From Clostridiaceae bacterium (GTDB lineage: Bacteria; Bacillota; Clostridia; Lachnospirales; Lachnospiraceae), in assembly GCA_910575435.1 (NCBI GenBank), contig CAJTGI010000003.1, positions 248,001 through 312,000 on the forward strand: a stretch of DNA of 64,000 bases, read 5' to 3'. Positions 17,993 to 25,517 of the stretch are shown piece by piece; position 1 is the first letter of the stretch, and the number at the start of each line of letters is the position of its first letter. A program made the position numbers and the translations under genes. The notes under the pieces are model-generated. The model was not told the DNA's origin, made no database searches, and worked only from the letters and a program-made list of their open reading frames with translations.

Positions 17993-18916
17993 ATGTATTT
18001 TCTATTCGGAATTTTTTTAATCATTTGCATTATTTTTCTCTGCCTGAACTTTTACAGGAAGAAATGCATCATCCGCAAAATCTGTCAGATGAGCTTCTGC
18101 CAGAAAGTTTGCCTGCTGAATGACATTCTGGATCCCTTTGGGTTCTGCTACCAAGAGAGAGAAGATATCGTCATCACTGCCACAGATGCATGGCAGAGGA
18201 AATTTGGATACCAGACGCTGTATGACCGCACCGCCCACAGCTTCCAGATGGTTTTTGACTGCGAGCCTGTCTATTTCTATTATGAGGGGCGCACTTACCG
18301 CATCGAGTTGTGGAAAGGGCAGTATGGCATCAATATCGGCGGGGAAGTGGGAATCTATTACGCTGAGGGGATACTAGCGCCGGAGCAGTTTGACAAAGTC
18401 AGGTTTCAAAGCGTTTCAGATGAGGAAATGCTTATGATAGATATGACCTTGTGCCACAAGGGGCAGGAATTATTTGCGTTTTCCCAGAAGCATTGGTGGC
18501 TTGCTGGATTTTGCACGGGAAAATATTGCGAGCCGGGGGATCTGGCCATGAAGGTTTCCATTACCTTCCAGGACTATGAAATGTTGCGGTGCTTTGTGGA
18601 TAGCCTGGTGAATATGGGATACCAGAAATGTGATATCGCCGTGTGCAATCTGACCGTGACTGTAATATTTTGCTGTCCCCATGCCCATCAGCCAAAATGC
18701 AGCTGCTCTTGGATAACGCGGTTCTCCCAGTGGAAGAATAGGATATTTTGCCGGATCTATTTATTCTTCACCAGGAGGTTTGCATGCACCCTGGATCGAA
18801 TTCTTTACTTGTATTTCTTCCTGCCATCCTTCTTCCGGAAGATGTTCCTGGGCAAGAGGAACCGCAGGCAGAAATGCCGTAAGAAGAGAAAGGCGGTGCG
18901 TCTCCGTGAGCTGTGA
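17993..18916 (+). CDS. DUF4474 domain protein with N-terminal membrane anchor
   Basis: This 307-residue protein of unknown function has one strong N-terminal membrane helix (residues 2-20). A DUF4474-like domain follows at about 40-210, with motifs DPFGFCYQEREDIVITATDAW and YYEGRTYRIELWKGQYGINI. It carries many cysteines. The last 80 residues are unusual: aromatic, basic and partly hydrophobic, ending in a lysine/arginine-rich tail. A GGGAAG site precedes the ATG. The stop codon overlaps the likely GTG start of the phosphoesterase by 11 bases, suggesting translational coupling. Confidence 0.6.
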   Translation: MYFLFGIFLIICIIFLCLNFYRKKCIIRKICQMSFCQKVCLLNDILDPFGFCYQEREDIVITATDAWQRKFGYQTLYDRTAHSFQMVFDCEPVYFYYEGRTYRIELWKGQYGINIGGEVGIYYAEGILAPEQFDKVRFQSVSDEEMLMIDMTLCHKGQELFAFSQKHWWLAGFCTGKYCEPGDLAMKVSITFQDYEMLRCFVDSLVNMGYQKCDIAVCNLTVTVIFCCPHAHQPKCSCSWITRFSQWKNRIFCRIYLFFTRRFACTLDRILYLYFFLPSFFRKMFLGKRNRRQKCRKKRKAVRLREL

Positions 18917-19790
18917 TGGGAGGCTTGAGGCATCTTTCGAGAATGCGCCGATTCTTCCTCTGGATTTTGGGTCGAGGTATATATTGTTCAGTGATTGCCA
19001 TCGGGGGGATGGCCGGGCAAATGACAATTTCCTGAAAAATGAATTTCTCTATCTGGCGGCCCTGAGGCATTATTATGAGAGAGGATACACCTATCTGGAA
19101 GTGGGGGACGGGGATGAACTGTGGGAAAACCGCTCTATGAGAAAGATTAAGGAGGTGCATCCCCACAGTTTTGAGATGCTTGGAAGATTTTTCCGTGACG
19201 GCCGCCTCTATATGATCTATGGGAATCATGATATGGTTAAGGGGAAGGATGCCTTTTCAGAAAAATATTTCGAGCAGTATTATTGCGACCAGAGGATGTG
19301 TGAGCATCCTCTCTGTCCCGGCATGTCTTTTTATTCCGGGCTTATCTTGGAGGACAGTCTGGGCAAGAAGGATATCTATGTCACCCATGGACACCAGGCC
19401 AGCGTGATGAACAGCACCTTCTGGAAGGTGAACCGCTTTCTGGTGCGTTATCTGTGGAGGAATTTGGAGTTTCTCGGCGTGCCGGATCCTACCAGTGCCG
19501 CGAAGAATAATACGAGGAAGGCGAAGACGGAGAAGCTTTTGTCAAAGTGGGCGAAGGAACAGGAGGTTCTTTTGATTACCGGGCATACCCACCGTCCCAT
19601 GATGGGCTCGGTGGATTCCCCTTATTTCAATACGGGAAGCTGCGTGCACCCGGCTGGAATCACAGGCATTGAGATCGAGGATAGATGCATCACCCTGGTG
19701 AAGTGGTTCCTGGGAACCAGGGATGACCAGTCGGTGTATGTGAAGCGGGAAGTGCTGGGAAAAAAGGTTTGCATCGATGAGTATCTTTAA
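18906..19790 (+). CDS. Metallophosphoesterase
   Basis: This protein of about 294 residues has the calcineurin-like phosphoesterase motifs in order: FSDCHRGDG, EVGDGDELW, YGNHDMVKG and GHTHRPMMG. These provide the two-metal site, so it should hydrolyse a phosphoester; the substrate is unknown. The expected GD.ELW motif is intact. I place the start at GTG 18906, with AAAGGCGG upstream inside the preceding gene; an ATG at 18780 would create a long Cys/Arg-rich overlap unlike the family. The pairing with a DUF4474 gene suggests a shared process, which is inference. Confidence 0.78.
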   Translation: MSCDGRLEASFENAPILPLDFGSRYILFSDCHRGDGRANDNFLKNEFLYLAALRHYYERGYTYLEVGDGDELWENRSMRKIKEVHPHSFEMLGRFFRDGRLYMIYGNHDMVKGKDAFSEKYFEQYYCDQRMCEHPLCPGMSFYSGLILEDSLGKKDIYVTHGHQASVMNSTFWKVNRFLVRYLWRNLEFLGVPDPTSAAKNNTRKAKTEKLLSKWAKEQEVLLITGHTHRPMMGSVDSPYFNTGSCVHPAGITGIEIEDRCITLVKWFLGTRDDQSVYVKREVLGKKVCIDEYL

Positions 19791-19907
19791 GCAGGCCTTC
19801 CCATTTCAGAAAGCGCAAAGGCATGATATATGGGTTTTGCTGCCATGGGACGAATCCATGAATTTAAATTATTTCTGTGATCAAGGGCAAATTTTTTCAT
19901 TTTGCCC

Positions 19908-19935
19908 TTGACATTTTTTCTTTTTGTCATATAAT
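19908..19935 (+). promoter_or_regulatory. Promoter of tRNA-Pro
   Basis: TTGACA and TATAAT, both perfect consensus, are 16 nt apart and end 20 bases before the tRNA. Confidence 0.88.
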
Positions 19936-19955
19936 GGGATATGTTGATATTGCTT

Positions 19956-20029
19956 CGGGGTATGGCTCAGTTTGGTAGAGCGCACGACTGGGGGTCGTGA
20001 GGTCGCAAGTTCAAGTCTTGTTACCCCGA
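19956..20029 (+). tRNA. tRNA-Pro, anticodon GGG
   Basis: A full cloverleaf can be drawn. The acceptor stem is CGGGGTA with TACCCCG, and the D stem is GCTC/GAGC. The anticodon stem CACGA/TCGTG carries the loop CTGGGGG (anticodon GGG at 19990-19992). The T arm is GCAAG/CTTGT with loop TTCAAGT. CCA is not encoded. It reads CCC and CCU proline codons. Confidence 0.95.
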
Positions 20030-20033
20030 TGGA

Positions 20034-20063
20034 AAAAAGTCCTTGTTTTCAAGGGCTTTTTTT
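20034..20063 (+). terminator. Terminator of tRNA-Pro
   Basis: AGTCCTTG pairs with CAAGGGCT over TTTT and is followed by a run of T residues, directly behind the tRNA. Confidence 0.88.
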
Positions 20064-20202
20064 ACCGTATAGGAAATTGCTCGAAATCTAGCAGTAAGCC
20101 AACAAGTATTTTCGTACTATGGCATTCATTTCTTTCTGTCAATCCACTATTCTATCATGCATGTCAGTATACCTGTTATATTCGAACAGGCGAAAATAAA
20201 TG

Positions 20203-20234
20203 AACCTACCTTGACTTGCCGATCAAGGTAGGTT
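20203..20234 (-). terminator. Terminator of the SHOCT-domain gene
   Basis: AACCTACCTTGA and TCAAGGTAGGTT form a perfect 12-bp stem with an 8-nt loop. In the minus direction it is followed by CATTTATTTT, so it probably ends the transcript of the minus-strand gene whose stop is at 20317. The remaining bases of 20064-20316 hold no gene I can support. Confidence 0.75.
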
Positions 20235-20316
20235 TGGTGCGTAAATGAAATCAGGGATGCTAACTGCTTTTTGGGCATTGTTGAGATTAGCAAAACGTTG
20301 GTCAGTGTGGATAACG

Positions 20317-21069
20317 TTATTTACCAAGAAGTTGTTTCTTTTTTTCATCAAATTCTTCTTGCGTTATTGTCCCCGAATCCAACAAATCCTTATATTTTTG
20401 CAATAATTCAATTGTATTGCTTTCGGAATGATTTTTTGCGGATTGTTGCTGCTCTGTCCGCTTTTTCTCTTCCAGCCTGTTTTTTTCGTCTGTGTCATCC
20501 TTGCTTTTTCCACATGCGCAAGTCAATACAATGCTTTGGTTTTTTGCATGGCAAAAGGCGCATTCCCAACCGCCTTCTCTCATGATGCGATTTCCTGTCG
20601 CTTCATTAGCAAATCCACGCAAAAAAGTTTGTTCATCGGAAGTGGAATAATGTAATTCTGGTTTGGCTATGGCTACAAGCAAGGCAATAAAGCCAAAGAA
20701 AAAGCCCCACCAGAACCAATTTTCTTCATAGCGTTTGTTATAAATGACTGTTTGGGTAGCATATCCAAAAATGAGTCCCTGTATAATATATACTATCAAA
20801 GTAATAATTATTGTAATCGTATTATTATCTTGACTTTCTGTGCTGCTGGAATAGTTTGTAGATATATTATCCAATTTATCGTCAAGGTCATCTAGGTAGT
20901 CATCATAATCATCATCATAGTCATCATAATCATCATCCCAATCCCAATTATCAGATATGGAATCTGCATAATATAAATTTAAATTGCTTATTTGATTGCT
21001 GGCCTGCGTTATTATTTTTTGATTCATAATTGCGCATAGAACCAGTAAAAAATAAATTATTTTTTTCAT
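20317..21069 (-). CDS. Membrane protein with acidic repeat, zinc-ribbon-like and SHOCT segments
   Basis: This 250-residue protein of unknown function has an unusual layered design. A signal peptide or anchor (residues 1-24) is followed by a strongly acidic Asp/Tyr/Trp tract with DDYDD repeats (about 40-68). Two membrane helices follow near 85-107 and 120-138. Next comes a zinc-ribbon-like CAFCH..CACG cluster near 168-186, then a charged coiled-coil. The C-terminus is a SHOCT-like helix pair (LLQKYKDLLDSGTITQEEFD). AAAGGAG lies 7 bases before ATG 21069. The gene is clearly more AT-rich than its neighbours and uses AT-rich codons, suggesting recent acquisition or a different selective regime. 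It has its own terminator. Confidence 0.65.
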   Translation of the reverse strand: MKKIIYFLLVLCAIMNQKIITQASNQISNLNLYYADSISDNWDWDDDYDDYDDDYDDYLDDLDDKLDNISTNYSSSTESQDNNTITIIITLIVYIIQGLIFGYATQTVIYNKRYEENWFWWGFFFGFIALLVAIAKPELHYSTSDEQTFLRGFANEATGNRIMREGGWECAFCHAKNQSIVLTCACGKSKDDTDEKNRLEEKKRTEQQQSAKNHSESNTIELLQKYKDLLDSGTITQEEFDEKKKQLLGK

Positions 21070-21351
21070 AGTCATTCTCCTTTGAATATATTTACCTTTT
21101 CATAGCACCTATCTAATTTTTGGAAATCACATCAGTTATTTTTGATAATCATCCAATTTTGCTCGATTATTGTTATTAGATAGATTTTGTTTATGTTGCC
21201 AAAAGCATAGCCATCACCTTTTTGATTTCTATTTGTTTTGTTCCCTCCTCCCTCTATGTTTTTGATATCAATCTGACATAATAAGTATATCACAAAAAAG
21301 AAAGTAGGAAAATATAATATATCGTCATTATTTATAGTAAACCACATTTAG

Positions 21352-21376
21352 GAAGAACGCAAAACCAGCGTTCCTC
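21352..21376 (+). repeat. Hairpin II of the two-hairpin element, solitary copy
   Basis: GAAGAACGC (21352-21360), loop AAAACCA, then GCGTTCCTC with one mismatch. No hairpin I is evident. It lies in the AT-rich gene-free stretch 21070-21842, which also holds a TATCCCCG/CGGGGATA hairpin (21442-21470) and the MATE leader, and no reading frame I would defend. Confidence 0.6.
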
Positions 21377-21648
21377 GCATTGAAAATACCGAGAACTATA
21401 TGGCGGTTAAGGCAGGCGTATTGAGGGTGGGTAAATTAATATATCCCCGATTCTATGAGAACCGGGGATACCTATCTTATGTGCTTATGAAGTTCCTTCC
21501 ACTTTATCATTTGTTAATTCATAGTGTACACAAAATCCTGGATAAAAGCAACCCTTTTTGTCGAAATTTCTCGATTTGGCTGATTTTTATTTTGCTGTGG
21601 CAGCTGTAAATAAAAAGAGAGGGCGTAAATTTTGTGAAAGTTGCCTAT

Positions 21649-21677
21649 TTGACTGAAAAAATATTTTGTGTTATGAT
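21649..21677 (+). promoter_or_regulatory. Promoter of the second MATE gene
   Basis: TTGACT and TATGAT are 17 nt apart. Transcription from here would give a leader of about 160 nt that contains three hairpins before the gene. Confidence 0.7.
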
Positions 21678-21692
21678 TCGAAAATGTAATAA

Positions 21693-21811
21693 AGCACTAG
21701 TGCTTGTGCTGCATTCCAAAATGCAGCGCGCTGAAAACCTGTGTAATTGGCTTTTTGCCTCGATTGTTAAGAAAACCTTCAGAGCAGTCAGTTTCTGTTC
21801 TAAGGTTTTTT
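21693..21811 (+). promoter_or_regulatory. Attenuator-like leader of the MATE gene
   Basis: The leader holds the palindrome AGCACTAGTGCT (21693-21704) and the hairpin GCTGCATT-CCAA-AATGCAGC (21708-21727). A long terminator follows: AAAACCTT and AGAGCAG (21772-21787) pair with CTGTTCT and AAGGTTTT (21795-21809), with one bulged C and a run of six T. The terminator ends 31 bases before the ATG. This is the layout of a riboswitch or attenuator, but the aptamer is not one I recognise. Confidence 0.6.
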
Positions 21812-21842
21812 GTATTGCGAAAAAATGTTAGGAGGTTGCGAC

Positions 21843-23225
21843 ATGAGAGATCAGACAACAGAAATTTTTCGGGATGCGCCTGTTCCCAAGGCGGTGCTTA
21901 CTAATATCATCCCCTCGATTATCAGCATGATTATGGTGCTGCTCTACAACTTGGCAGACACCTTTTTCATAGGACAGACGAAAGATGCGCTGATGGTGGC
22001 GGCGGTTTCCATCGCCACGCCGGTATTTCTTATCTTTATGGCGGTGGGGATGCTTTTTGGCATCGGCGGCACTTCCCTGATTTCCCGTCTCTTGGGGGAG
22101 GGAAGGGGAGATAAGGCGAAGAATACTTCCGCCTTTTGCTTCTGGACAGGCATTGCTATTGGAATACTATCCATGGTGTCCATCTGGATCTTTGTAAAGC
22201 CGGTGTGTCTGGCTGTGGGAGCCAGCGAGGATACCTTGGAGTACACCATGGAATATCTGAACATCGTATCCCTGGGCATTCCTTTTTTGATTGTGGGCAA
22301 TGCTTTCAGCAATATCATCCGGTCCGAGGGCAAGGCGAATGTTGCCATGGCGGGCATGATTGTGGGAAACTTGCTGAATATCGTGCTGGATCCTATCATG
22401 ATTCTGGGACTGGGGTGGAACGTGGCGGGAGCGGCAGTAGCCACGGTGATTGGAAACGTGTGCGCTGCCATTTTCTACATTGTCCATCTGGTTTCTAAAA
22501 AGAGCATGCTCTCCATTAAGATCAAAGATTACCGGCTGGGAAATGGCATTGCCACTGGCGTGCTTGCCATCGGCATTCCCGCCTCCCTGAACAGCATCCT
22601 GATGAGCGTGTCCAATATCATCATCAACAATGTGATGGTTTCCTATGGGGATATGGCAGTGGCAGGGCTGGGCGTGGCGATGAAGGTGAATATGATCTGC
22701 GTCATGCTTCTGATTGGCGTGGGTACGGGAATCCAGCCTCTTCTGGGCTACTGCTTCGGCGCTAGGAATAAGAAGCGATACATGTCGGTCCTGCGGTTCT
22801 CCCTGGGCCTTGCCTTCTGCATGAGCCTGGTGATGACCCTGGTGTGCTATCTTGGGGCGGGGCCATTGGTTACCGCCTTTCTGGACGACCCGAAAGCCTA
22901 TGATTACGGCATGTCTTTTGCCAGGATTTATATACTGTCGGGACCAGTACTGGGGCTGCTTTTCGTATTCATCAATGCCATCCAGTCCACGGGGGCGGCC
23001 CTGCCATCCTTGATCCTTTCCATCAGCAGGCAGGGGCTTCTGTATATCCCCACGCTGGTGATTATGAGCAATGCGGTGCGCACCGCCAGGGGGGCGGCTT
23101 TGGCCCAGCCTGTGACGGATTACCTTGCCACCGCCTTTTCTGCGGTGCTGTTTCTGATTACATATAGGAAATATTTCCGGGGAATGGATGGAGATGGCAG
23201 GACTGAGAGAGATCATGCAGTCTGA
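21843..23225 (+). CDS. MATE family efflux transporter
   Basis: This 460-residue, twelve-helix transporter belongs to the MATE family (NorM/MepA-like). Typical segments are VLYNLADTFFIGQ-like LLYNLADTFFIGQTKDAL in helix 1, GTSLISRLLGEGRGDKAKNT, and the second-half counterpart GVGTGIQPLLGYCFGARNKK. It exports organic cations or metabolites using an ion gradient. AGGAGG is 7 bases before ATG 21843; a longer frame to 21810 lies partly in the terminator region and is rejected. Expression is probably controlled by transcription termination in the leader. A methyltransferase gene follows closely. Confidence 0.93.
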   Translation: MRDQTTEIFRDAPVPKAVLTNIIPSIISMIMVLLYNLADTFFIGQTKDALMVAAVSIATPVFLIFMAVGMLFGIGGTSLISRLLGEGRGDKAKNTSAFCFWTGIAIGILSMVSIWIFVKPVCLAVGASEDTLEYTMEYLNIVSLGIPFLIVGNAFSNIIRSEGKANVAMAGMIVGNLLNIVLDPIMILGLGWNVAGAAVATVIGNVCAAIFYIVHLVSKKSMLSIKIKDYRLGNGIATGVLAIGIPASLNSILMSVSNIIINNVMVSYGDMAVAGLGVAMKVNMICVMLLIGVGTGIQPLLGYCFGARNKKRYMSVLRFSLGLAFCMSLVMTLVCYLGAGPLVTAFLDDPKAYDYGMSFARIYILSGPVLGLLFVFINAIQSTGAALPSLILSISRQGLLYIPTLVIMSNAVRTARGAALAQPVTDYLATAFSAVLFLITYRKYFRGMDGDGRTERDHAV

Positions 23226-23273
23226 CGGGATGTTGCGTAAAGCCTGTGGCGGCATGCAGAAATGAGGATAGGG

Positions 23274-24050
23274 ATGACAAGGCTGGAACAGTATTATAAT
23301 AAATTTAATGAGGAGAGGCGGCTGACCAGGCGGCATGGCAATGTGGAGTTTGTCACCACCATGGAGTATATTCGCCGTTATCTGAAAGATATGCCGGGAG
23401 CCGCAGTTCTGGACGTGGGGGCTGGGACTGGGAGATATAGCGTGGCCTTGGCGGAAGAGGGCTACGACGTGACGGCGGTGGAACTGGTGAAGTATAATCT
23501 GGGCATCCTGAAGGCGAAGGGAACCAGCGTGAAGGCTTTTCAGGGCAATGCCCTGAACCTGTCCCGATTCGGAGATAGCAGTTTTGATGCGGCATTGCTT
23601 TTTGGCCCCATGTACCATCTCTATACCAGGGAGGATAAGCTGCGGGCGCTGGGGGAGGCCAAGCGGGTCGTGAGGGGCGGGGGCCTGATTTTCGTGGCCT
23701 ACTGCATGAATGAATACTGCATCATTACCCATGGCTTTCGGGACAATTATATCAGGGAGAGCATTGGGCGGGGAAAGGTGCGGGAGGATTTCGCTACTGT
23801 GTCCTCCGAGGAGGATTTGTACGACTATGTGCGCCTGGAGGAGATTGACAGCCTGGTGGAGGAGGCGGGGCTTCAGAGAATCCAGATCATCTCCGCGGAC
23901 GGCCCGGCAAATTATATGCGACAGACCCTGAATGCCATGGATGAGGAGACTTACGGCCTTTTTTTGCAATATCATCTGGCCACCTGCGAGCGGCCGGAAC
24001 TTCTGGGGGCGGCGGCCCATACCCTGGATATCCTGCGCTGTGAAAAATAG
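23274..24050 (+). CDS. Class I SAM-dependent methyltransferase
   Basis: This protein of about 258 residues has a Rossmann-type methyltransferase fold. Motif I is VLDVGAGTGRYSVAL near residues 43-57, followed by an acidic motif II end (VTAVELVKYNL) and a motif IV-like FDAALLFGPMYHL. The substrate is unknown; UbiE/small-molecule types fit best. ATG 23274 has GAGGATAGG upstream, while ATG 23262 lacks a site. It starts 49 bases after the MATE stop and may be cotranscribed, possibly modifying or detoxifying a compound the pump exports, which is inference. A GGCAAG/CTTGCC hairpin follows the stop. Confidence 0.85.
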   Translation: MTRLEQYYNKFNEERRLTRRHGNVEFVTTMEYIRRYLKDMPGAAVLDVGAGTGRYSVALAEEGYDVTAVELVKYNLGILKAKGTSVKAFQGNALNLSRFGDSSFDAALLFGPMYHLYTREDKLRALGEAKRVVRGGGLIFVAYCMNEYCIITHGFRDNYIRESIGRGKVREDFATVSSEEDLYDYVRLEEIDSLVEEAGLQRIQIISADGPANYMRQTLNAMDEETYGLFLQYHLATCERPELLGAAAHTLDILRCEK

Positions 24051-24209
24051 CCGGCAAGAACTGCTTGCCATATTTATTTCTGTGAATTGTGTTTTTCTGT
24101 TTTTTGCATTCTGCCAGGTTTGGAATCTGTGCTTTGCCTATGCATAGAATCTGCGATTTTGCACATGCTAAATTTTGGAGTATCGCCATCAGTGGCGGGT
24201 AAGAGAACC

Positions 24210-24271
24210 GGAATCTTATGTGCATGTACAATGATTCTGATCTATTTCTAGAAACCGCCATGAATGGTAAC
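24210..24271 (+). repeat. 62-nt dispersed structured element, copy 1
   Basis: This element contains GAAT..TGTGC-AT-GTACA..ATTC hairpins, the palindrome TTTCTAGAAA and the end ATGAATGGTAAC. By hand count 49 of 62 positions match the copy at 34217-34278, and the inner stem differences keep pairing. Together with the RBS-type element it fills the gap 24051-24355 before ldh. Confidence 0.7.
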
Positions 24272-24285
24272 GGTGTATCAGATTG

Positions 24286-24347
24286 TTGTGCCTGGGGCAT
24301 GGCGCGCTACGTGCGCATTTAGGCCTGCAGGCAACAGAAAGGCATGG
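24286..24347 (+). repeat. RBS-proximal repeat element, copy 1 (before ldh)
   Basis: The element reads TTGTGCCTGGGGCATGGCGC... and closes with GCCTGCAGGC, then ACAGAAAGGCATGG. An outer stem GCCTG/CAGGC and an inner GCGC stem can form. It ends in an SD-like GAAAGG plus ATG, and the likely ldh start is the ATG 12 bases further on. Copies at 36142 and 36857 have the same geometry. Confidence 0.75.
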
Positions 24348-24355
24348 GGATTAGT

Positions 24356-25312
24356 ATGGAGCAGAGTAAAGTGAATTTGAGGAAAGTGGCCATGATTGGC
24401 TGCGGATTTGTGGGTTCTACATCAGCGTTCAGCCTGATGCAGAGCGGCTTGTTTTCTGAGATGGTCTTGCTGGACGCAGACCATGACCGGGCAGAGGGGG
24501 AGGCGCTGGATATCAGCCATGGCGTACCCTTGGCCAGCCCGGTGAAAATCTACGGGGGCACTTATGATGATATCGTGGACGCCGCCATCATCATAATAAC
24601 TGCCGGGGCAAACCAGAAGCCGGGGGAGACCAGGCTGGATTTGGTGAAAAAGAATGCGGAGATATTTAAGAGCATCATCCCGGAGATTACGAAGAGAAAT
24701 TGCCAGGGCATTTTGCTGATCGTATCCAATCCCGTGGACATTCTCACCCAGGTGGCCTTAAAAATCAGCGGCTGGCCCAGAAATCGGGTGATTGGCTCCG
24801 GGACGGTGCTGGATACTTCCCGGCTGAAGCACCTTCTGGGGGCCCATCTTGGGGTGGACAGCCGAAGCGTCCACGCATTTATTATAGGAGAGCATGGGGA
24901 CAGCGAGATTGCCGCGTTCAGCAGCGCCAATGTATCCGGCATTCCCGTCCACGAGTTCTGCGAGCTTCGGGGATTTTACCATCACGAGAAGGAGACGGCG
25001 AAGATTGCCCAGAGGGTGAAAGACAGCGCCTATGTGATTATCGAGAAGAAGAAGGCCACCTACTACGGCATTGCCATGGCGGTGAAAAGGATTTGCGAGG
25101 CGATTCTGAGGGATGAGAAATCAATTCTGCCGGTATCTTTTATGACAGAGGGGGCTTACGGCATCAGGGACGTGGTGCTGAGCATGCCGGCCATCGTGGG
25201 GAAAAATGGGGTGGAGATGCAGGTGCCCATCGCCCTGAATACGGAAGAATTGACAAAATTGCAGGATTCTGCCAAATTGCTCCAGGAGATTATGAATGGC
25301 TTGGATGTGTAA
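24356..25312 (+). CDS. ldh: L-lactate dehydrogenase
   Basis: This 318-residue NAD-dependent dehydrogenase reduces pyruvate to L-lactate, regenerating NAD+ during fermentation. The nucleotide-binding GCGFVGSTSAF is near the N-terminus. The specificity loop reads AGANQKPGETRLDL, where the glutamine marks lactate rather than malate dehydrogenase. The catalytic histidine lies in GEHGDSE. Length is typical. Two in-frame ATGs (24344 and 24356) are possible. The first is only one base after AAAGG and lies within the repeat, so the second is favoured, as in frr and uppS. The gene stands alone behind two dispersed elements. Confidence 0.92.
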   Translation: MEQSKVNLRKVAMIGCGFVGSTSAFSLMQSGLFSEMVLLDADHDRAEGEALDISHGVPLASPVKIYGGTYDDIVDAAIIIITAGANQKPGETRLDLVKKNAEIFKSIIPEITKRNCQGILLIVSNPVDILTQVALKISGWPRNRVIGSGTVLDTSRLKHLLGAHLGVDSRSVHAFIIGEHGDSEIAAFSSANVSGIPVHEFCELRGFYHHEKETAKIAQRVKDSAYVIIEKKKATYYGIAMAVKRICEAILRDEKSILPVSFMTEGAYGIRDVVLSMPAIVGKNGVEMQVPIALNTEELTKLQDSAKLLQEIMNGLDV

Positions 25313-25444
25313 AAGGTGCCAAGTCTTCCATAGCACTTGAAAAGACTATGTGCAGCCCATAGCTGATTATCATGTGTGGAACATTACAGTCGCACCTCAG
25401 AAATTGGGAAAATGAATAATAAAAAATCCGCAGTTAGGGGGAAA

Positions 25445-25473
25445 TTGTCTGGCAATTCTGGGAAAAATATAGT
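25445..25473 (+). promoter_or_regulatory. Promoter of the REC-EAL-REC gene
   Basis: TTGTCT and TATAGT are 17 nt apart, 45 bases before the start codon. The motif GTGAATGGTAAC lies just downstream at 25483-25494. Confidence 0.6.
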
Positions 25474-25517
25474 ACACTGTCTGTGAATGGTAACGAATGG
25501 AAAAAGGAGGTAGTCGT

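Noticed and set aside
21132-21347. A 71-codon minus-strand frame in the AT-rich stretch
   Set aside because: No convincing ribosome site and an AT-driven composition (Ile/Asn/Phe rich); cannot be told from chance.
21400-21609. A 69-codon plus-strand frame before the MATE leader
   Set aside because: It covers a strong CCCCG/CGGGG hairpin, has no SD, and its composition looks non-coding.
19956-21842. Genomic island with attachment sites at tRNA-Pro
   Set aside because: I looked for a repeat of the tRNA 3' end downstream and found none in the window, and there is no integrase. Only the base composition supports the idea.
22167-24071. A 634-codon open frame on the minus strand
   Set aside because: It lies antisense to the MATE and methyltransferase genes, which have clear motifs and ribosome sites. 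Its product is His/Pro/Gln-rich, as expected for a mirror frame in GC-rich coding DNA.
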